Source of the DNA: Anaerolineaceae bacterium
GTDB taxonomy: Bacteria > Chloroflexota > Anaerolineae > Anaerolineales > Anaerolineaceae
Length of the DNA: 32,321 bases
Direction: 5' to 3'
Assembly (NCBI GenBank): GCA_016927865.1
Contig: JAFGLU010000145.1
Location: 1 to 32,321 of the forward strand
The stretch's first letter is position 1, and the number at the start of each line of letters is the position of its first letter. Of this stretch, positions 1 through 8,732 are shown one piece after another. The notes beneath the pieces were generated by a model. That model had not been told where the DNA came from and ran no database searches. It saw only the letters and a program-made list of their open reading frames with translations. Made by a program: the position numbers and the translations under genes.

Positions 1-1707
1 ATCGAAAACATGCTGGCGGGAGTAGGCGGCATTGATGCCGTCCTGTTTGTGGTGGCGGCAGACGAAGGGGTGATGCCGCAAACCCGCGAACATCTGGCCA
101 TTCTGGATATTTTGCAGATTGAGAGTGGCCTAATTGCGCTGACCAAGCTGGATTTGGCTGCCGACCCGGATTGGCTGGAGATGGTGACAGCAGATGTACG
201 CGAGGCAGTGCGCGGAACCGTGCTGGAGAATGCACCGGTGATCCCGGTGTCGGCTAAGACGGGCCAGGGTGTGCCAGAGCTGATCCGGGCGGTGGAAGAT
301 TGCCTGGCGGGAAAACCTCCGCGACCCGATCTGGGCCGTCCGCGCCTTCCCGTAGACCGGGTCTTCACGGTTGCTGGTTTTGGCACGGTGGTGACGGGAA
401 CGTTGATCGACGGGCAGTTCAAGCTAGGGGAAGAAGTGGAAATCTTGCCCTCGGGGATCAAGGGCCGTGTGCGCGGGCTGCAAACGCATAAGAAGAAAGA
501 ACAAAGCGCCGTGCCGGGCAGTCGCACGGCTATGAATATTAGTGGGGTGGATGTGAACGAGGTCCGGCGGGGAGATGTGATCGCGCATCCGGGGCGTTAT
601 CGCCCCACAGGCTTGCTGGATGTGCACTTTCGCCTGCTGGCGGACGCATCGGCATCTTTGAAACATTCCAGCGACGTGAAATTTTTTGTGGGAAGCTCGG
701 AAGTGCAGGCGCGGGTGCGGCTGCTGGGAACCGAAGAGCTGCGCCCAGGCGAGCAAGGCTGGCTGCAACTGGAGCTGCGTGAACCGGTGGTGGTGGTGCG
801 TGGCGACCGGTACATTTTGCGCCGGCCCTCGCCAGCAGAAACCTTGGGCGGGGGCAGCGTGGTTGACCCCTATCCCAAACGGCGGCATCGCCGCTTTGCC
901 GGTGAGGTGATTTCTCAACTCGAAGCTTTGATGCGCGGTTCGCCCGGTGAGGTGCTGGCGCAGGCTTTCCTGGCCCTGGGATATGCTTCCATCAAAGATG
1001 CAGTAACCCGTTCACGATTAGGCACAACGCAAACCCAGGCAGCCATTGCTGACCTGGTGGAAAGCGCTCAACTGGTGGTGTTGGAGCCGGGAGCGGTTTC
1101 GGCGACCAGCGACCTGCTGGCGGTGGCAGCCGGGCGGTGGGCCGTGGACAGCCAAAAAGCCCAAGGCGAGGTGCAAAGCTATCACCGCGCCTACCCGCTG
1201 CGCAGAGGGATGTCACGGGAAGAATTGAAAAGCCGTTTGAAAATGCAACCCCGACAATTCAACGCGGCGGTGCGCCAGTGGTTTGGCCAAGGGTTGTTGG
1301 AAGAGCGGGCAACCTTGGTGGCCTTGCCCGGGCACAAGGTGGTGTTTTCTGTGCAGCAGCAAGCTCAGGTGGATCGGCTGTTGGCCATGTTTGCCGCCGA
1401 GCCTTATGCCACGCCTTCGGTGAAAGAGGCGCAGGCAGAAGTGGGCGAGGATGTTTATCAAGCGCTGCTCGAGATGGGTAACCTGGTGCAGGTGTCATCT
1501 GAGGTGGTTTTTCGTAAGGAAGATTATGACAACCTGGTTTCGCTGGTGAACGAGCACTTTACGAAGGAACCCACCTTGACCGTTGCACAATTGCGTGACC
1601 GCCTGAACACCAGTCGCAAGTACATTCTGGGGTTCCTGGAACATCTGGACGCAGCCGGAGTGACCGTTCGAGACGGCGATTTTCGGAAACTGCGCGCGCA
1701 GCGCTGA
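1..1707 (+). CDS. selB: Selenocysteine-specific elongation factor SelB (5' partial)
   Basis: SelB is the EF-Tu-like GTPase that brings Sec-tRNA to UGA codons marked by a SECIS element. The reading frame is open from base 1 (codons Ile-Glu-Asn before the first Met at 10), so the gene begins upstream of the window and the P-loop and DxPG motifs are missing. What remains shows the end of the GTPase domain, with TKLD as the guanine-specificity motif and a VSAKTG motif. EF-Tu-like domains 2 and 3 follow (VAGFGTVVTGT, then GDRYILRRPSPAETLGGG). The last roughly 250 residues are the winged-helix repeats that bind the SECIS hairpin. The ending is intact (TGA at 1705-1707). Its presence implies that the organism makes selenoproteins; I found no UGA-interrupted selenoprotein gene in this window. 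Family assignment is secure; only the N-terminus is unseen. Confidence 0.95.
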   Translation: MENMLAGVGGIDAVLFVVAADEGVMPQTREHLAILDILQIESGLIALTKLDLAADPDWLEMVTADVREAVRGTVLENAPVIPVSAKTGQGVPELIRAVEDCLAGKPPRPDLGRPRLPVDRVFTVAGFGTVVTGTLIDGQFKLGEEVEILPSGIKGRVRGLQTHKKKEQSAVPGSRTAMNISGVDVNEVRRGDVIAHPGRYRPTGLLDVHFRLLADASASLKHSSDVKFFVGSSEVQARVRLLGTEELRPGEQGWLQLELREPVVVVRGDRYILRRPSPAETLGGGSVVDPYPKRRHRRFAGEVISQLEALMRGSPGEVLAQAFLALGYASIKDAVTRSRLGTTQTQAAIADLVESAQLVVLEPGAVSATSDLLAVAAGRWAVDSQKAQGEVQSYHRAYPLRRGMSREELKSRLKMQPRQFNAAVRQWFGQGLLEERATLVALPGHKVVFSVQQQAQVDRLLAMFAAEPYATPSVKEAQAEVGEDVYQALLEMGNLVQVSSEVVFRKEDYDNLVSLVNEHFTKEPTLTVAQLRDRLNTSRKYILGFLEHLDAAGVTVRDGDFRKLRAQR

Positions 1708-1713
1708 GTTCTA

Positions 1714-1791
1714 GAGCCTATCCGAAAATTCAGAAGAGAAGCGAGTATGAGGTTTTTGCGGGTGCTTAACACCCGCAAAAACCTCATACTC
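1714..1791. repeat. Long intergenic palindrome, copy A (MITE-like)
   Basis: Lies between the convergent selB and TolB-like genes. A perfect 22-bp stem (1743-1764 with 1770-1791) closes a five-base CTTAA loop. Just outside it, at 1714-1731, is GAGCCTATCCGAAAATTC, which closely matches the terminal repeat of copy D (19736-19753). The matching right-hand end is not recognisable here, so this copy looks decayed. There is no T-tract after the stem, so it is not a typical intrinsic terminator, although it could block polymerase from both sides. Confidence 0.75.
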
Positions 1792-1823
1792 ACAAACCTT
1801 TCCAATGATTTTAGGGCAGGTTT

Positions 1824-3797
1824 TTAGGGCCCCCAGTCTGCTTCCACATCCCAGGCGGTGGTCGTAAGTACGCGGGCCGGTCGAGAACCGTCGGGGCGCA
1901 TGACATAAAGCGTGAAGGTGTCGTTCCCATCGCGCCGTGTGGAGAATAGGATCCATTGCCCATTGGGCGACCAGGTCGGGTTTTCATCGTCCATCGTGTT
2001 GTTGGTCAGGCGGTTGGGTTCGCCTCCCTCTGGGTTGAGGGTGTAGATTTCGTTGTTTCGGTCTTGATCAGAGACATAAACAATGAGGGTTCCATCTGGC
2101 GACCAGGCGGGGGTGATTTCGTTGTGAGGGGTGTTTGTCAGGCGTTTTAGGCCGGACCCGTCGCGGTTGACGGTATAAAGTTCAAAATTGTCTTCGCGGA
2201 GAGCCGAAAAGACGATTTGGGTTCCATCGGGCGACCAGGACGGCCAGAATTTGGCCGTATTGAGCGTGGGTACGAGCGCCACCTGGCTGCCATTCGAGCG
2301 CATGATATACAACTCGCTCGAGCCTTCACGATTCGAGAGAAACAGGATCTCGCTGCCATCGGGAGACCAACTGGGCTGGGAGTCCTGGGCGGGATCATTG
2401 GTCAGGTTTGTGGACCTGCCGCTGGAGACGTTTAGAACAAAGATATCTGCTTGAGCTTCGTATATGATCTGGCTGCCGTCGGGAGACCAATCCGGGTTGG
2501 CATCCATTGCCATGCTTTCGGCGGTCAGGTTGGTCAGACCGGTGCCGTCTGCGTTGACCAGGAAGAGATCAATGGTGCGGATGCTGCGGTTGGAGGAGAA
2601 AACGATGCGGCCAACGCCGAATTCGGGCGGCACGGTGGGGGTAATGGTTGGCGTGGATGTCGCAGTGGGGCGGGGGGTGCGTGTAGGCGTAGAAGACGGC
2701 GTGGGGGTCACCGTGGGGGTGAGGGTGGGGGTGGGCGTGAGTGTGGCGGTGGGGAAGAATACTTGGGCAACGAAGGGAATCTCTTTCACCCGGCTGGGAA
2801 CTTCGTAGGCGAAAATCAAGTATAAGCCTGCCAGAAGCAGCACTAAGCCAAAAGGTGGCAAGATATATCGCCAGAGGGGAATGCGGATGCGACCTTTCTT
2901 GCGAAGTTCTTTTAGATTCAGTGAATCGGCCTGTTCTTCTTTGGCAGGTTCTTTGGCTTTCTTCTTGTTTTTTTCCCCTTTCTCCTTCTCTTTCTCTTTC
3001 TCTTTCTCTTTCTCCTTCTTCGCAGGGGGCGTTTTCTCGATTTTTTCTTCCGGAAGTTCTGGCTCAATGCGCGAGAGGGCTTCCTGCAGGGTTACCGGTT
3101 TGTTCCAGGTGAACGGCTCCCCGGCGGGCGGAGCGGCCGACTGGGAGGGCGGGGTGATTCTGGACAGCAGGTTATCTTCGGGTTGGGCAGGCTCGGCGGC
3201 AGCGGCGAACATCGCAAACAGGTCCGCATCGGATTCGGCGGGTTTTTCCGCAGGTGGTTGGGCGGGCTCAGGAGGAAATTTGAGGCTCGCGAACGGGTCT
3301 TCTGTGGATGCAGTGGGCTGGGCTGGCTCAGGGCTTTGCGCGAACATGGCAAACAGATCGTTTTCCAGTTGGGAGGGTTGCTGGGTGGGCGGTTGGGCCG
3401 GCTCGGGAGGCTGTTTTGCTGGTGGCTGCTCGGGTTCGGCTTTGGCTTGCATCCTCGATAGGATGCCCGCACTCTCTTGAGCAGACTGGATGGGCGGCGC
3501 GCCTGCCGGCGCGGAAGGCGGGGCAGGCATAGGAGGTGGCGCGGCGGGTGGCGGACTATGCTGTGCGGTTAGTTTTTCTAAACCCAATTGAGCCTGGCGG
3601 CTTTGGGGGTTGAAGCGCAGGCACTGTTGCAGCACCTCAATGCGTTGGTCGCGGGTTGGCATTGTTTCGACAAGCCAGAACCAGGCGGCCTCGTTATGAG
3701 GATCGCTGTCCAGCAATTTGGCCAGCAAGCGGCGCGCATCGGCTGGTCGCCCGGCCCGGATGTGCGCTACAGCTTGTTGGAGGAGTTCTGAGTCCAT
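1824..3797 (-). CDS. Membrane protein: cytosolic TPR, disordered linker, TM, Thr-Pro stalk, external TolB-like propeller
   Basis: A 657-residue protein whose function is not established. Residues 1-76 form TPR-like helices. Residues 80-300 are low-complexity Pro/Ala/Gln/Glu with repeated short motifs (DLFAMFA twice, LSRM/LSRI three times) and a Lys-Glu run at about 260-274. A single membrane segment lies at 310-331. A Thr-Pro-rich stalk at 349-391 leads to a C-terminal beta-propeller made of PD40/WD40-like TolB repeats, with WSPDG (once WSPNG) seen five times. The layout predicts a cytosolic N-terminus and an extracellular propeller. It is the last gene of a minus-strand operon, 8 bp after the small TPR-like gene; AAGGA lies 5 bases before the ATG. 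It may link an internal partner to a surface or wall ligand. Domain calls are firm; the role is inference. Confidence 0.85.
   Translation of the reverse strand: MDSELLQQAVAHIRAGRPADARRLLAKLLDSDPHNEAAWFWLVETMPTRDQRIEVLQQCLRFNPQSRQAQLGLEKLTAQHSPPPAAPPPMPAPPSAPAGAPPIQSAQESAGILSRMQAKAEPEQPPAKQPPEPAQPPTQQPSQLENDLFAMFAQSPEPAQPTASTEDPFASLKFPPEPAQPPAEKPAESDADLFAMFAAAAEPAQPEDNLLSRITPPSQSAAPPAGEPFTWNKPVTLQEALSRIEPELPEEKIEKTPPAKKEKEKEKEKEKEKGEKNKKKAKEPAKEEQADSLNLKELRKKGRIRIPLWRYILPPFGLVLLLAGLYLIFAYEVPSRVKEIPFVAQVFFPTATLTPTPTLTPTVTPTPSSTPTRTPRPTATSTPTITPTVPPEFGVGRIVFSSNRSIRTIDLFLVNADGTGLTNLTAESMAMDANPDWSPDGSQIIYEAQADIFVLNVSSGRSTNLTNDPAQDSQPSWSPDGSEILFLSNREGSSELYIMRSNGSQVALVPTLNTAKFWPSWSPDGTQIVFSALREDNFELYTVNRDGSGLKRLTNTPHNEITPAWSPDGTLIVYVSDQDRNNEIYTLNPEGGEPNRLTNNTMDDENPTWSPNGQWILFSTRRDGNDTFTLYVMRPDGSRPARVLTTTAWDVEADWGP
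2991..3014. repeat. Hexanucleotide tandem repeat coding for Lys-Glu
   Basis: Four exact TTTCTC units on the plus strand, with imperfect units on both sides. They encode the alternating Lys-Glu tract of the membrane TPR/propeller protein on the minus strand. Because the unit is six bases, gain or loss of units would change tract length without a frameshift. Confidence 0.7.
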
Positions 3798-3805
3798 GAG
3801 GGTCC

Positions 3806-4273
3806 TTATTCGAGGGGAATGCTTTCCAGGTCGGTTAACAGCATTTGCCTGGCCTGGGCGTCCGCCATTTGGTCGCTGAGGGCGCGCGCCTGGGCAACGG
3901 CTTCACGAGCCTGGGGATATTTTCCGGCCAGGGCTTCTGCGCGGGCAACGGCTTCATAGGCGTAGCCGGCATAGAAGGGTGGCTCGCCCTGGCTGTATTC
4001 CAGGCAGCGAGTCGCGTATTGCAGGGCAGGTCCGGCCTGTTTGAGCAAAACATACACGCGAGATACCTGCCAGTAACCAACCGACAGGTTTTGGCGAGTG
4101 CAATCGGGACGCTGGGTCCAATGCCAAAGAGATGCGAAGGCAGTCATCAGCATGTGCTGATCTTCCTCTACTGTGCGGTGTGATTTTTCGATGAGATTCC
4201 AGGTCCGGTTGAAGCAATCGGCTGAGAAAAAGCGGTGGGCAGTGTTCAGATCAAATGGGGGATGATCTGGCAT
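3806..4273 (-). CDS. Small TPR-like protein of unknown function
   Basis: A 155-residue soluble protein that I do not recognise as a named family. The second half (about 65-150) is helical with a TPR-like pattern: Tyr/Ala-rich helix pairs containing YEAVARAEALAGKYPQA. The N-terminal half carries an HRFFSADCFNRTWNLIEK stretch and several Trp residues. The start at 4273 is chosen because GGAGAG lies just upstream and it sits 26 bp after the Sir2 stop. The same frame stays open upstream to 4669, but that part would overlap the Sir2 gene in another frame. It is the third gene of the minus-strand operon. The TPR-like content suggests a protein-protein adaptor for its operon partners, which is inference. 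Confidence 0.75.
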   Translation of the reverse strand: MPDHPPFDLNTAHRFFSADCFNRTWNLIEKSHRTVEEDQHMLMTAFASLWHWTQRPDCTRQNLSVGYWQVSRVYVLLKQAGPALQYATRCLEYSQGEPPFYAGYAYEAVARAEALAGKYPQAREAVAQARALSDQMADAQARQMLLTDLESIPLE

Positions 4274-4299
4274 GATCTCTCCTAAAAAGAACACGCGCC

Positions 4300-5064
4300 T
4301 CAGACCAGCCCGGTGGAAATTGCCGGGAGCGCCTGGGCGAGATCGAGCGAAATGCGAATCGAGGCGCGCGCATCCAGGTGAGTGGCGGACAGGTTGATGA
4401 TGATGAGTTTGGCGCCGTTTTCGACGGCGATTTCGGGTAAATGAGCGGCAGGCCAGACTTCCAGGGAAGAGCCGACCACCAGGATCACATCGGCCCGGAT
4501 ACAGTGTTTTTCGGCGGCCTCCCAGGTTTTTTGTGGCAGGTTTTCCTGGAAGAGAACAATATCCGGTTTCAGAACATGGCGACAATTGCTGCAGAGAGGC
4601 ATCTCTTTTCCGGCACGCAGCAGGCTTTCGAACATGCGGCTGGGGAAGCGGCAGCGACAGTTGAGGCACACCATCTCGTCAATGGAACCGTGTACAGGGA
4701 ACACCTGACGTGAACCGGCGCGCTGATGCAGGCCGTCGATATTTTGGGTGATGACGGCGCGAATGAAGCCGGCGCTTTCCATCTGCGCCAGGGCGGTGTG
4801 GGCGAGGTTGGGGCGCGAGTCCCACATCTTGAGCATCAGAGGGCGCTTCCAATCCCAAAATTTTTTTGGGTCGTTCAAGAAAGTGCTGCGGGATGCGACC
4901 TCCATCGGGTCGATCGTTTCCCACATGCCGCTGCCTTTAGAGCGGAAATCGGGGATGCCTGAGGGGGTTGAAATGCCTGCGCCTGAAAAGACCACCGCAT
5001 GCCGGGCGTTTTTTAGCAGATGCCGGGCGCTTTCGATCTCGGTCGAAGCGGGGGCAGAGGTCAT
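4300..5064 (-). CDS. Sir2-family NAD-dependent protein deacylase
   Basis: A 254-residue sirtuin of typical bacterial length. It removes acyl groups from lysines using NAD+. Visible motifs: GAGIS (28-32) and PDFR (38-41) for NAD binding, TQNIDGLH (106-113), the catalytic His in VHGS (about 125), four zinc-ligand cysteines at 133, 136, 158 and 161, and GSSL (198-201). All key residues are present. Its ATG overlaps the stop of the upstream receiver-CpaE gene by four bases (ATGA), so the two are translationally coupled. Placement in an operon with a pilus-localisation type ATPase is unusual and raises the possibility that it acts on proteins of that system, which is inference. Family call is very secure; the natural acyl substrate cannot be told from sequence. 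Confidence 0.95.
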   Translation of the reverse strand: MTSAPASTEIESARHLLKNARHAVVFSGAGISTPSGIPDFRSKGSGMWETIDPMEVASRSTFLNDPKKFWDWKRPLMLKMWDSRPNLAHTALAQMESAGFIRAVITQNIDGLHQRAGSRQVFPVHGSIDEMVCLNCRCRFPSRMFESLLRAGKEMPLCSNCRHVLKPDIVLFQENLPQKTWEAAEKHCIRADVILVVGSSLEVWPAAHLPEIAVENGAKLIIINLSATHLDARASIRISLDLAQALPAISTGLV

Positions 5065-6209
5065 GGGGCTATACGTTCGGCTATTGACTCCGCCAGACGG
5101 CTGTACTGCAGACTGAGCAATCCACCAATTTGGACCTGGATCATGGGCAGGTTGCGGGTGGCGGCCTGGAACGAGACCTCGGGGGCGGGCGGAATCACCT
5201 GGGCAACAGGATGCCCGAGGGCTTCCTGCACCTGGATGACAGAAAGCTGCACATCGGCGCGAATGCGGTTGACCATGACCAGGGTAATCAGTTTGGATTT
5301 GCCAAAACCACGGAGTTTTAAGTCGTCCAACAGCTGGCGGGTTCGATTGACCGTGCCGGGGTACGGTTCGGTCACAACGACCACTTCCTTGCAGTGGTTG
5401 AGAACTTCATCAAGGCCCAGGCAAAGGATGTTGCCGATATCGAGCATACAAACCTTGCACATGAGCGAGAGCTGATCGACAACGGCTTCAAGCTGCTTGA
5501 TGTTTTTCATTAATTGCACGTCGCGGGCATAAGGCGTTGTCATCAACAAGCGGACGCCATAGGGCACGCGCAGAAGTTCATTTTCAATGGTGGTTACGTT
5601 GATGTCGTTGGGGTTCAAGCGCAGCAGGTTGTTCAAGCCTTCTTGCGTGGGCATGCCTAACTCGGTGCTCCAACTGCCCTGCCCGGGGCGCAGTTCGGCT
5701 GCCACCACTTCCTGTTTGGTGTTTTGGTAGTAATTAATGGCCAGGTTGAGCACCAACGAGGAGACTCCCAGGCCGCCTTTTGCGCCGATGAACCCGATGG
5801 TGTGGCCGCGCTCGACCGGCGCGCTGGGGCCGCGCGTCTTGCTGCGGGAGAGAATGGCGCGCATGTGGGCTGTGAGTTCAGCCGGGTGGATGGGCTTGGT
5901 CAGGTAATCGTCGGCGCCGGCTTCGTAACCAGCGATTTTGTCTTCCACCTGGGCCTTGGCGGTGAACATCAGGATCGGAATGTCCGAGGTTTCTGGTTCT
6001 TTGCGCAGGGTGCGAGCCACGCTGTAGCCGTCTACATCCGGCATCATCACATCCAGCAGGATGAGGTCGGGATGTTCGGCGCGGGCCATGCCAATAGCCT
6101 GGGTGCCATTGGAGGCTGCCAGGATCTTATAGCCCTGCCGTTCAAGCATCAAACCAACTAAACGGAGGGTCTGCACATCATCATCGACGATTAGGATTTT
6201 CTCGGCCAT
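5061..6209 (-). CDS. Receiver domain fused to CpaE/MinD-like ATPase (Tad-pilus localisation type)
   Basis: A 382-residue fusion. Residues 1-120 are a two-component receiver domain with acidic pocket D9/D10, phosphoacceptor D53 in LLDVMMPD, T83 and K105. Residues 135-382 are a CpaE-like member of the ParA/MinD family with GAKGGLGVSS (142-151), a deviant Walker A lacking the second lysine, as is usual for CpaE. CpaE proteins place or support Tad/Flp pilus assembly at the membrane. The receiver retains the residues needed for phosphorylation, so this one is probably controlled by a histidine kinase; the kinase at 6477 is divergent and adjacent. It is the first gene of the operon, with AGGGGAGAG upstream of the ATG. 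Family assignment is secure; the partner kinase is inference. Confidence 0.92.
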   Translation of the reverse strand: MAEKILIVDDDVQTLRLVGLMLERQGYKILAASNGTQAIGMARAEHPDLILLDVMMPDVDGYSVARTLRKEPETSDIPILMFTAKAQVEDKIAGYEAGADDYLTKPIHPAELTAHMRAILSRSKTRGPSAPVERGHTIGFIGAKGGLGVSSLVLNLAINYYQNTKQEVVAAELRPGQGSWSTELGMPTQEGLNNLLRLNPNDINVTTIENELLRVPYGVRLLMTTPYARDVQLMKNIKQLEAVVDQLSLMCKVCMLDIGNILCLGLDEVLNHCKEVVVVTEPYPGTVNRTRQLLDDLKLRGFGKSKLITLVMVNRIRADVQLSVIQVQEALGHPVAQVIPPAPEVSFQAATRNLPMIQVQIGGLLSLQYSRLAESIAERIAP

Positions 6210-6259
6210 GGCTCTCCCCTTTGGAAGACAGCAGTCTTTGATATTAGTCTAGCTTAAAA

Positions 6260-6265
6260 ATTATA
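6260..6265 (-). promoter_or_regulatory. Putative -10 box of the receiver-CpaE/Sir2/TPR operon
   Basis: The minus strand reads TATAAT here, about 50 bases before the ATG at 6209. I see no good -35 at 16-18 bases; GTGACG lies about 20 bases upstream. The 267-bp divergent gap 6210-6476 otherwise contains AT-rich DNA and a weak hairpin near 6329-6351. Confidence 0.45.
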
Positions 6266-6464
6266 CAACGACAAGAGGATTCTTGCGTCACATAATCTAT
6301 GTTGAAGGATGGAGTATTTTGTGTAGCCTGTGGGTAACATCCCATCACAGCGCAGTCAGACCCTATTACATTTTAACTACACAATTATGATCCTACCATG
6401 CTGCGATGCCACATGGGGATTTTTGTTCAGAGGTTGTAAGGTGGCGGAAACCTACCATTCTCAG

Positions 6465-6470
6465 TATACT
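6465..6470 (+). promoter_or_regulatory. Putative -10 box, leaderless start of histidine kinase gene
   Basis: TATACT is followed by six bases and then the chosen ATG at 6477. A transcript starting 6-8 bases after this box would begin at or next to the start codon. No Shine-Dalgarno sequence is visible before the ATG, which fits a leaderless mRNA. Confidence 0.4.
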
Positions 6471-6476
6471 GGGATT

Positions 6477-8732
6477 ATGTCGATTCGAAAGATTACCCTG
6501 GTGGTAGTGGGGTTAACTTTTCTGGGAATGCTGGCCTTGCTCATGCTGGTTCAGCGGCGAACCTTGCTGAATTATTTTGAACGAGAAGAGCAAGCCGCGA
6601 TGCGCAGCGGGTTGGTGCGCCTGGATGCAGCGCTCGATTCGCTTTTTGCCGACCTGGAAAGGGTGGGCAAAGACTGGGGAAAGTGGGACGAGACCTTTGA
6701 ATTTATCCAGGGGCGCAATGAGGAATACCCGGATGAAAACCTTTCGGTGGGGAGCATGGTGGATGTGGGGGTCAATTTGTTTGTCTTCGCCACGAAGGAC
6801 GGGCAGGTGCTTGCGGCGCGGATGGTGGATTTGACCGGCGGCGTGGTGATGGAGCCGCCGGAAAGCGTGCTGGCGTTGCTGGCTGACGGGCACTTTGATC
6901 CCGTGCTGACCGAGCCGGAGCAGCCGCTGCGAGAATGGGTGGTTCTGCCGGGCGGGCCGATGATGCTGGTGGCGCAGGCCATTTTACCCACCGAGGGCGG
7001 GGCTGAAGCAGGCGGCATTCTTCTGGTGGGACGCCTCTTGGACGCCGGTGAGGTTTCTGATCTGCAGCGCATTCTAAACGCTGAGATTAGCTTTTTGCCA
7101 GCCTCCGAAAATGCGTCACCCGAAGCAATGGCTTTAGTTGAACGGATGACTCCCACCCAACCGCGACTGGTTCAGACGCTGGATAGTGAGCGGTTGAGCG
7201 GTTACCACCTGTATTATGATCTGCGCGGACAGCCGACTCTGGTGATCCAAATGGTCACGCTGCGCGCGATTTATCAAAACGGGCTGGAGACTGCTCGCAT
7301 TTTGCAAAACGCCATCCTTTTGATGACTCTGACCTTTGGGATAATGACCGTTTTCTTGTTGGAGTGGGTGGTGATTTCGCCGCTGACCAACCTGGTGAAG
7401 CAGGTGGACGAGATTGGCCGCGAGCGTGATTTTGCCCGGCGGGTGCAGGTGAAGGGGCGGGATGAGCTTTCGACGTTGGGGCACGAAATCAACAGCATGT
7501 TGGAAAACCTGGAAGAGGCCCTACGCGCCCGCGAGGTGAGTGAAGCCAACTTGCGGCTGCGGGTGAACGATTTGGAGATGCTTTACGATGTTTCTAAGGT
7601 GCTGTTGAGCCAGGTGGATTCGCCGTTGCCGATTCAGGCCATGTGCCGGTTGGTGGTGGAGCGAATGGACTTGACCAGCGCATGGGTGGGTTACTTTAAT
7701 AGGGGCACGGGCGAAGTGACTTCGCTGGCCGGCTGGCACCGCGACAGAAAAGCCCTCTCCGCGCCATACGGGCTGCCTGAAAACCGGGGGTTGGTGCGGC
7801 GGGCTGTGAAGGTAAAGGAGCCAGCGGTTTTGATGCAGATGCCGGGCAGTGATTTTAGCAGCGCGGCGATGATCCCTTTATTGGCCGATGAAAATGTAGC
7901 CGGGCTGCTGGTATTATGCGCGGACAACAACGGAGCCTTTGCGGGCGAAGGGATGGACCGGCTTAAGCCGTTTGCTAACCTGACCGAGATGGCGGTGCAG
8001 AACCTGCGCTTGTTTGAAATCATCAAAGCTGGGCGGTTGCGAGCCCAGGCCTTGTCCAAGCGGCTGGTGGAAGTGCAAGAGGAAGAGAGGCGCGAGGTGG
8101 CTCGTGAACTGCACGACGAGATTGGCCAAATTTTGACCGGGTTGAAGATTCAAGTAGACCTGGCCTTGCGTTCGGACACACCTGAGGAAGGGATGCAGCG
8201 ACTGACCGAGGCGCAAACCCTAACCAACGAACTGATCGGCCAGGTGCGGCAGCTTTCGCTGGATTTGCGCCCAGCTATGCTGGATGATTTTGGGTTGCTG
8301 CCTACCCTGGAGTGGTTTTTTGAGCGTTATACCCGCCGCACCCAGATCGAGGTGAATTTCAGGCATCAAGGGTTGGACGATCGGCGCTTTGCCAGCGAAT
8401 TGGAGACGGCAGTGTACCGCGTTGCGCAGGAGGCTCTGACCAACGTGGCGCGCTACGCCCAGGTTCCTTCGGTAGAGGTGACCGCCTGGGCAACCGAAGA
8501 GCAACTGAGGCTGCAAGTATCTGATGAGGGCACGGGGTTCATGCCGGAAGAGAAGACAGGCGGGTTTTCCAGCCGCGGGTTGGCGGGCATGCACGAACGG
8601 ATCAGCCTGGTGGGGGGTGAACTGCGGATTCTATCCGCGCCGGGCGAAGGCACCCAGGTGATTGTTGCGCTGCCGCTGGACGGTGCTATTGAGAGGAGAA
8701 AAGATGACCGCGAAGATCTTACTGGCGGATGA
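6477..8732 (+). CDS. Sensor histidine kinase: CHASE4, HAMP, GAF, HisKA_3, HATPase
   Basis: A 751-residue membrane kinase of the NarL-partner type. A first TM lies at about 7-24. An extracytoplasmic region with the CHASE4-like pattern DWGKWDETFEF follows. A second TM lies at about 285-305, then HAMP (305-356), a GAF domain (365-514), a HisKA_3 dimerisation helix with phosphoacceptor His in ARELHDEIGQ (about 546), and an HATPase domain (about 640-738, EALTNVARYA and DEGTGF). The frame is open from 6330, but the start at 6477 gives a clean TM at the N-terminus and sits six bases after a -10 box; a GTG at 6441 is an alternative. It overlaps the downstream regulator gene by 29 bases. It probably phosphorylates that regulator, and perhaps also the divergent receiver-CpaE protein. 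Confidence 0.92.
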   Translation: MSIRKITLVVVGLTFLGMLALLMLVQRRTLLNYFEREEQAAMRSGLVRLDAALDSLFADLERVGKDWGKWDETFEFIQGRNEEYPDENLSVGSMVDVGVNLFVFATKDGQVLAARMVDLTGGVVMEPPESVLALLADGHFDPVLTEPEQPLREWVVLPGGPMMLVAQAILPTEGGAEAGGILLVGRLLDAGEVSDLQRILNAEISFLPASENASPEAMALVERMTPTQPRLVQTLDSERLSGYHLYYDLRGQPTLVIQMVTLRAIYQNGLETARILQNAILLMTLTFGIMTVFLLEWVVISPLTNLVKQVDEIGRERDFARRVQVKGRDELSTLGHEINSMLENLEEALRAREVSEANLRLRVNDLEMLYDVSKVLLSQVDSPLPIQAMCRLVVERMDLTSAWVGYFNRGTGEVTSLAGWHRDRKALSAPYGLPENRGLVRRAVKVKEPAVLMQMPGSDFSSAAMIPLLADENVAGLLVLCADNNGAFAGEGMDRLKPFANLTEMAVQNLRLFEIIKAGRLRAQALSKRLVEVQEEERREVARELHDEIGQILTGLKIQVDLALRSDTPEEGMQRLTEAQTLTNELIGQVRQLSLDLRPAMLDDFGLLPTLEWFFERYTRRTQIEVNFRHQGLDDRRFASELETAVYRVAQEALTNVARYAQVPSVEVTAWATEEQLRLQVSDEGTGFMPEEKTGGFSSRGLAGMHERISLVGGELRILSAPGEGTQVIVALPLDGAIERRKDDREDLTGG

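Noticed and set aside
1743..1791. Palindrome A as an ordinary intrinsic terminator of selB
   Set aside because: There is no T-tract after the stem on either strand, and related palindromes occur in front of genes as well as after them.
2881..3480. A plus-strand frame coding for Ser/Phe- and Gly/Ala-rich protein
   Set aside because: It is the antisense of the low-complexity linker of the TPR/propeller protein.
4274..4669. Upstream extension of the small TPR-like gene to 4669
   Set aside because: The extension overlaps the Sir2 gene in another frame and lacks similarity to the rest; the ATG at 4273 has a good ribosome site.
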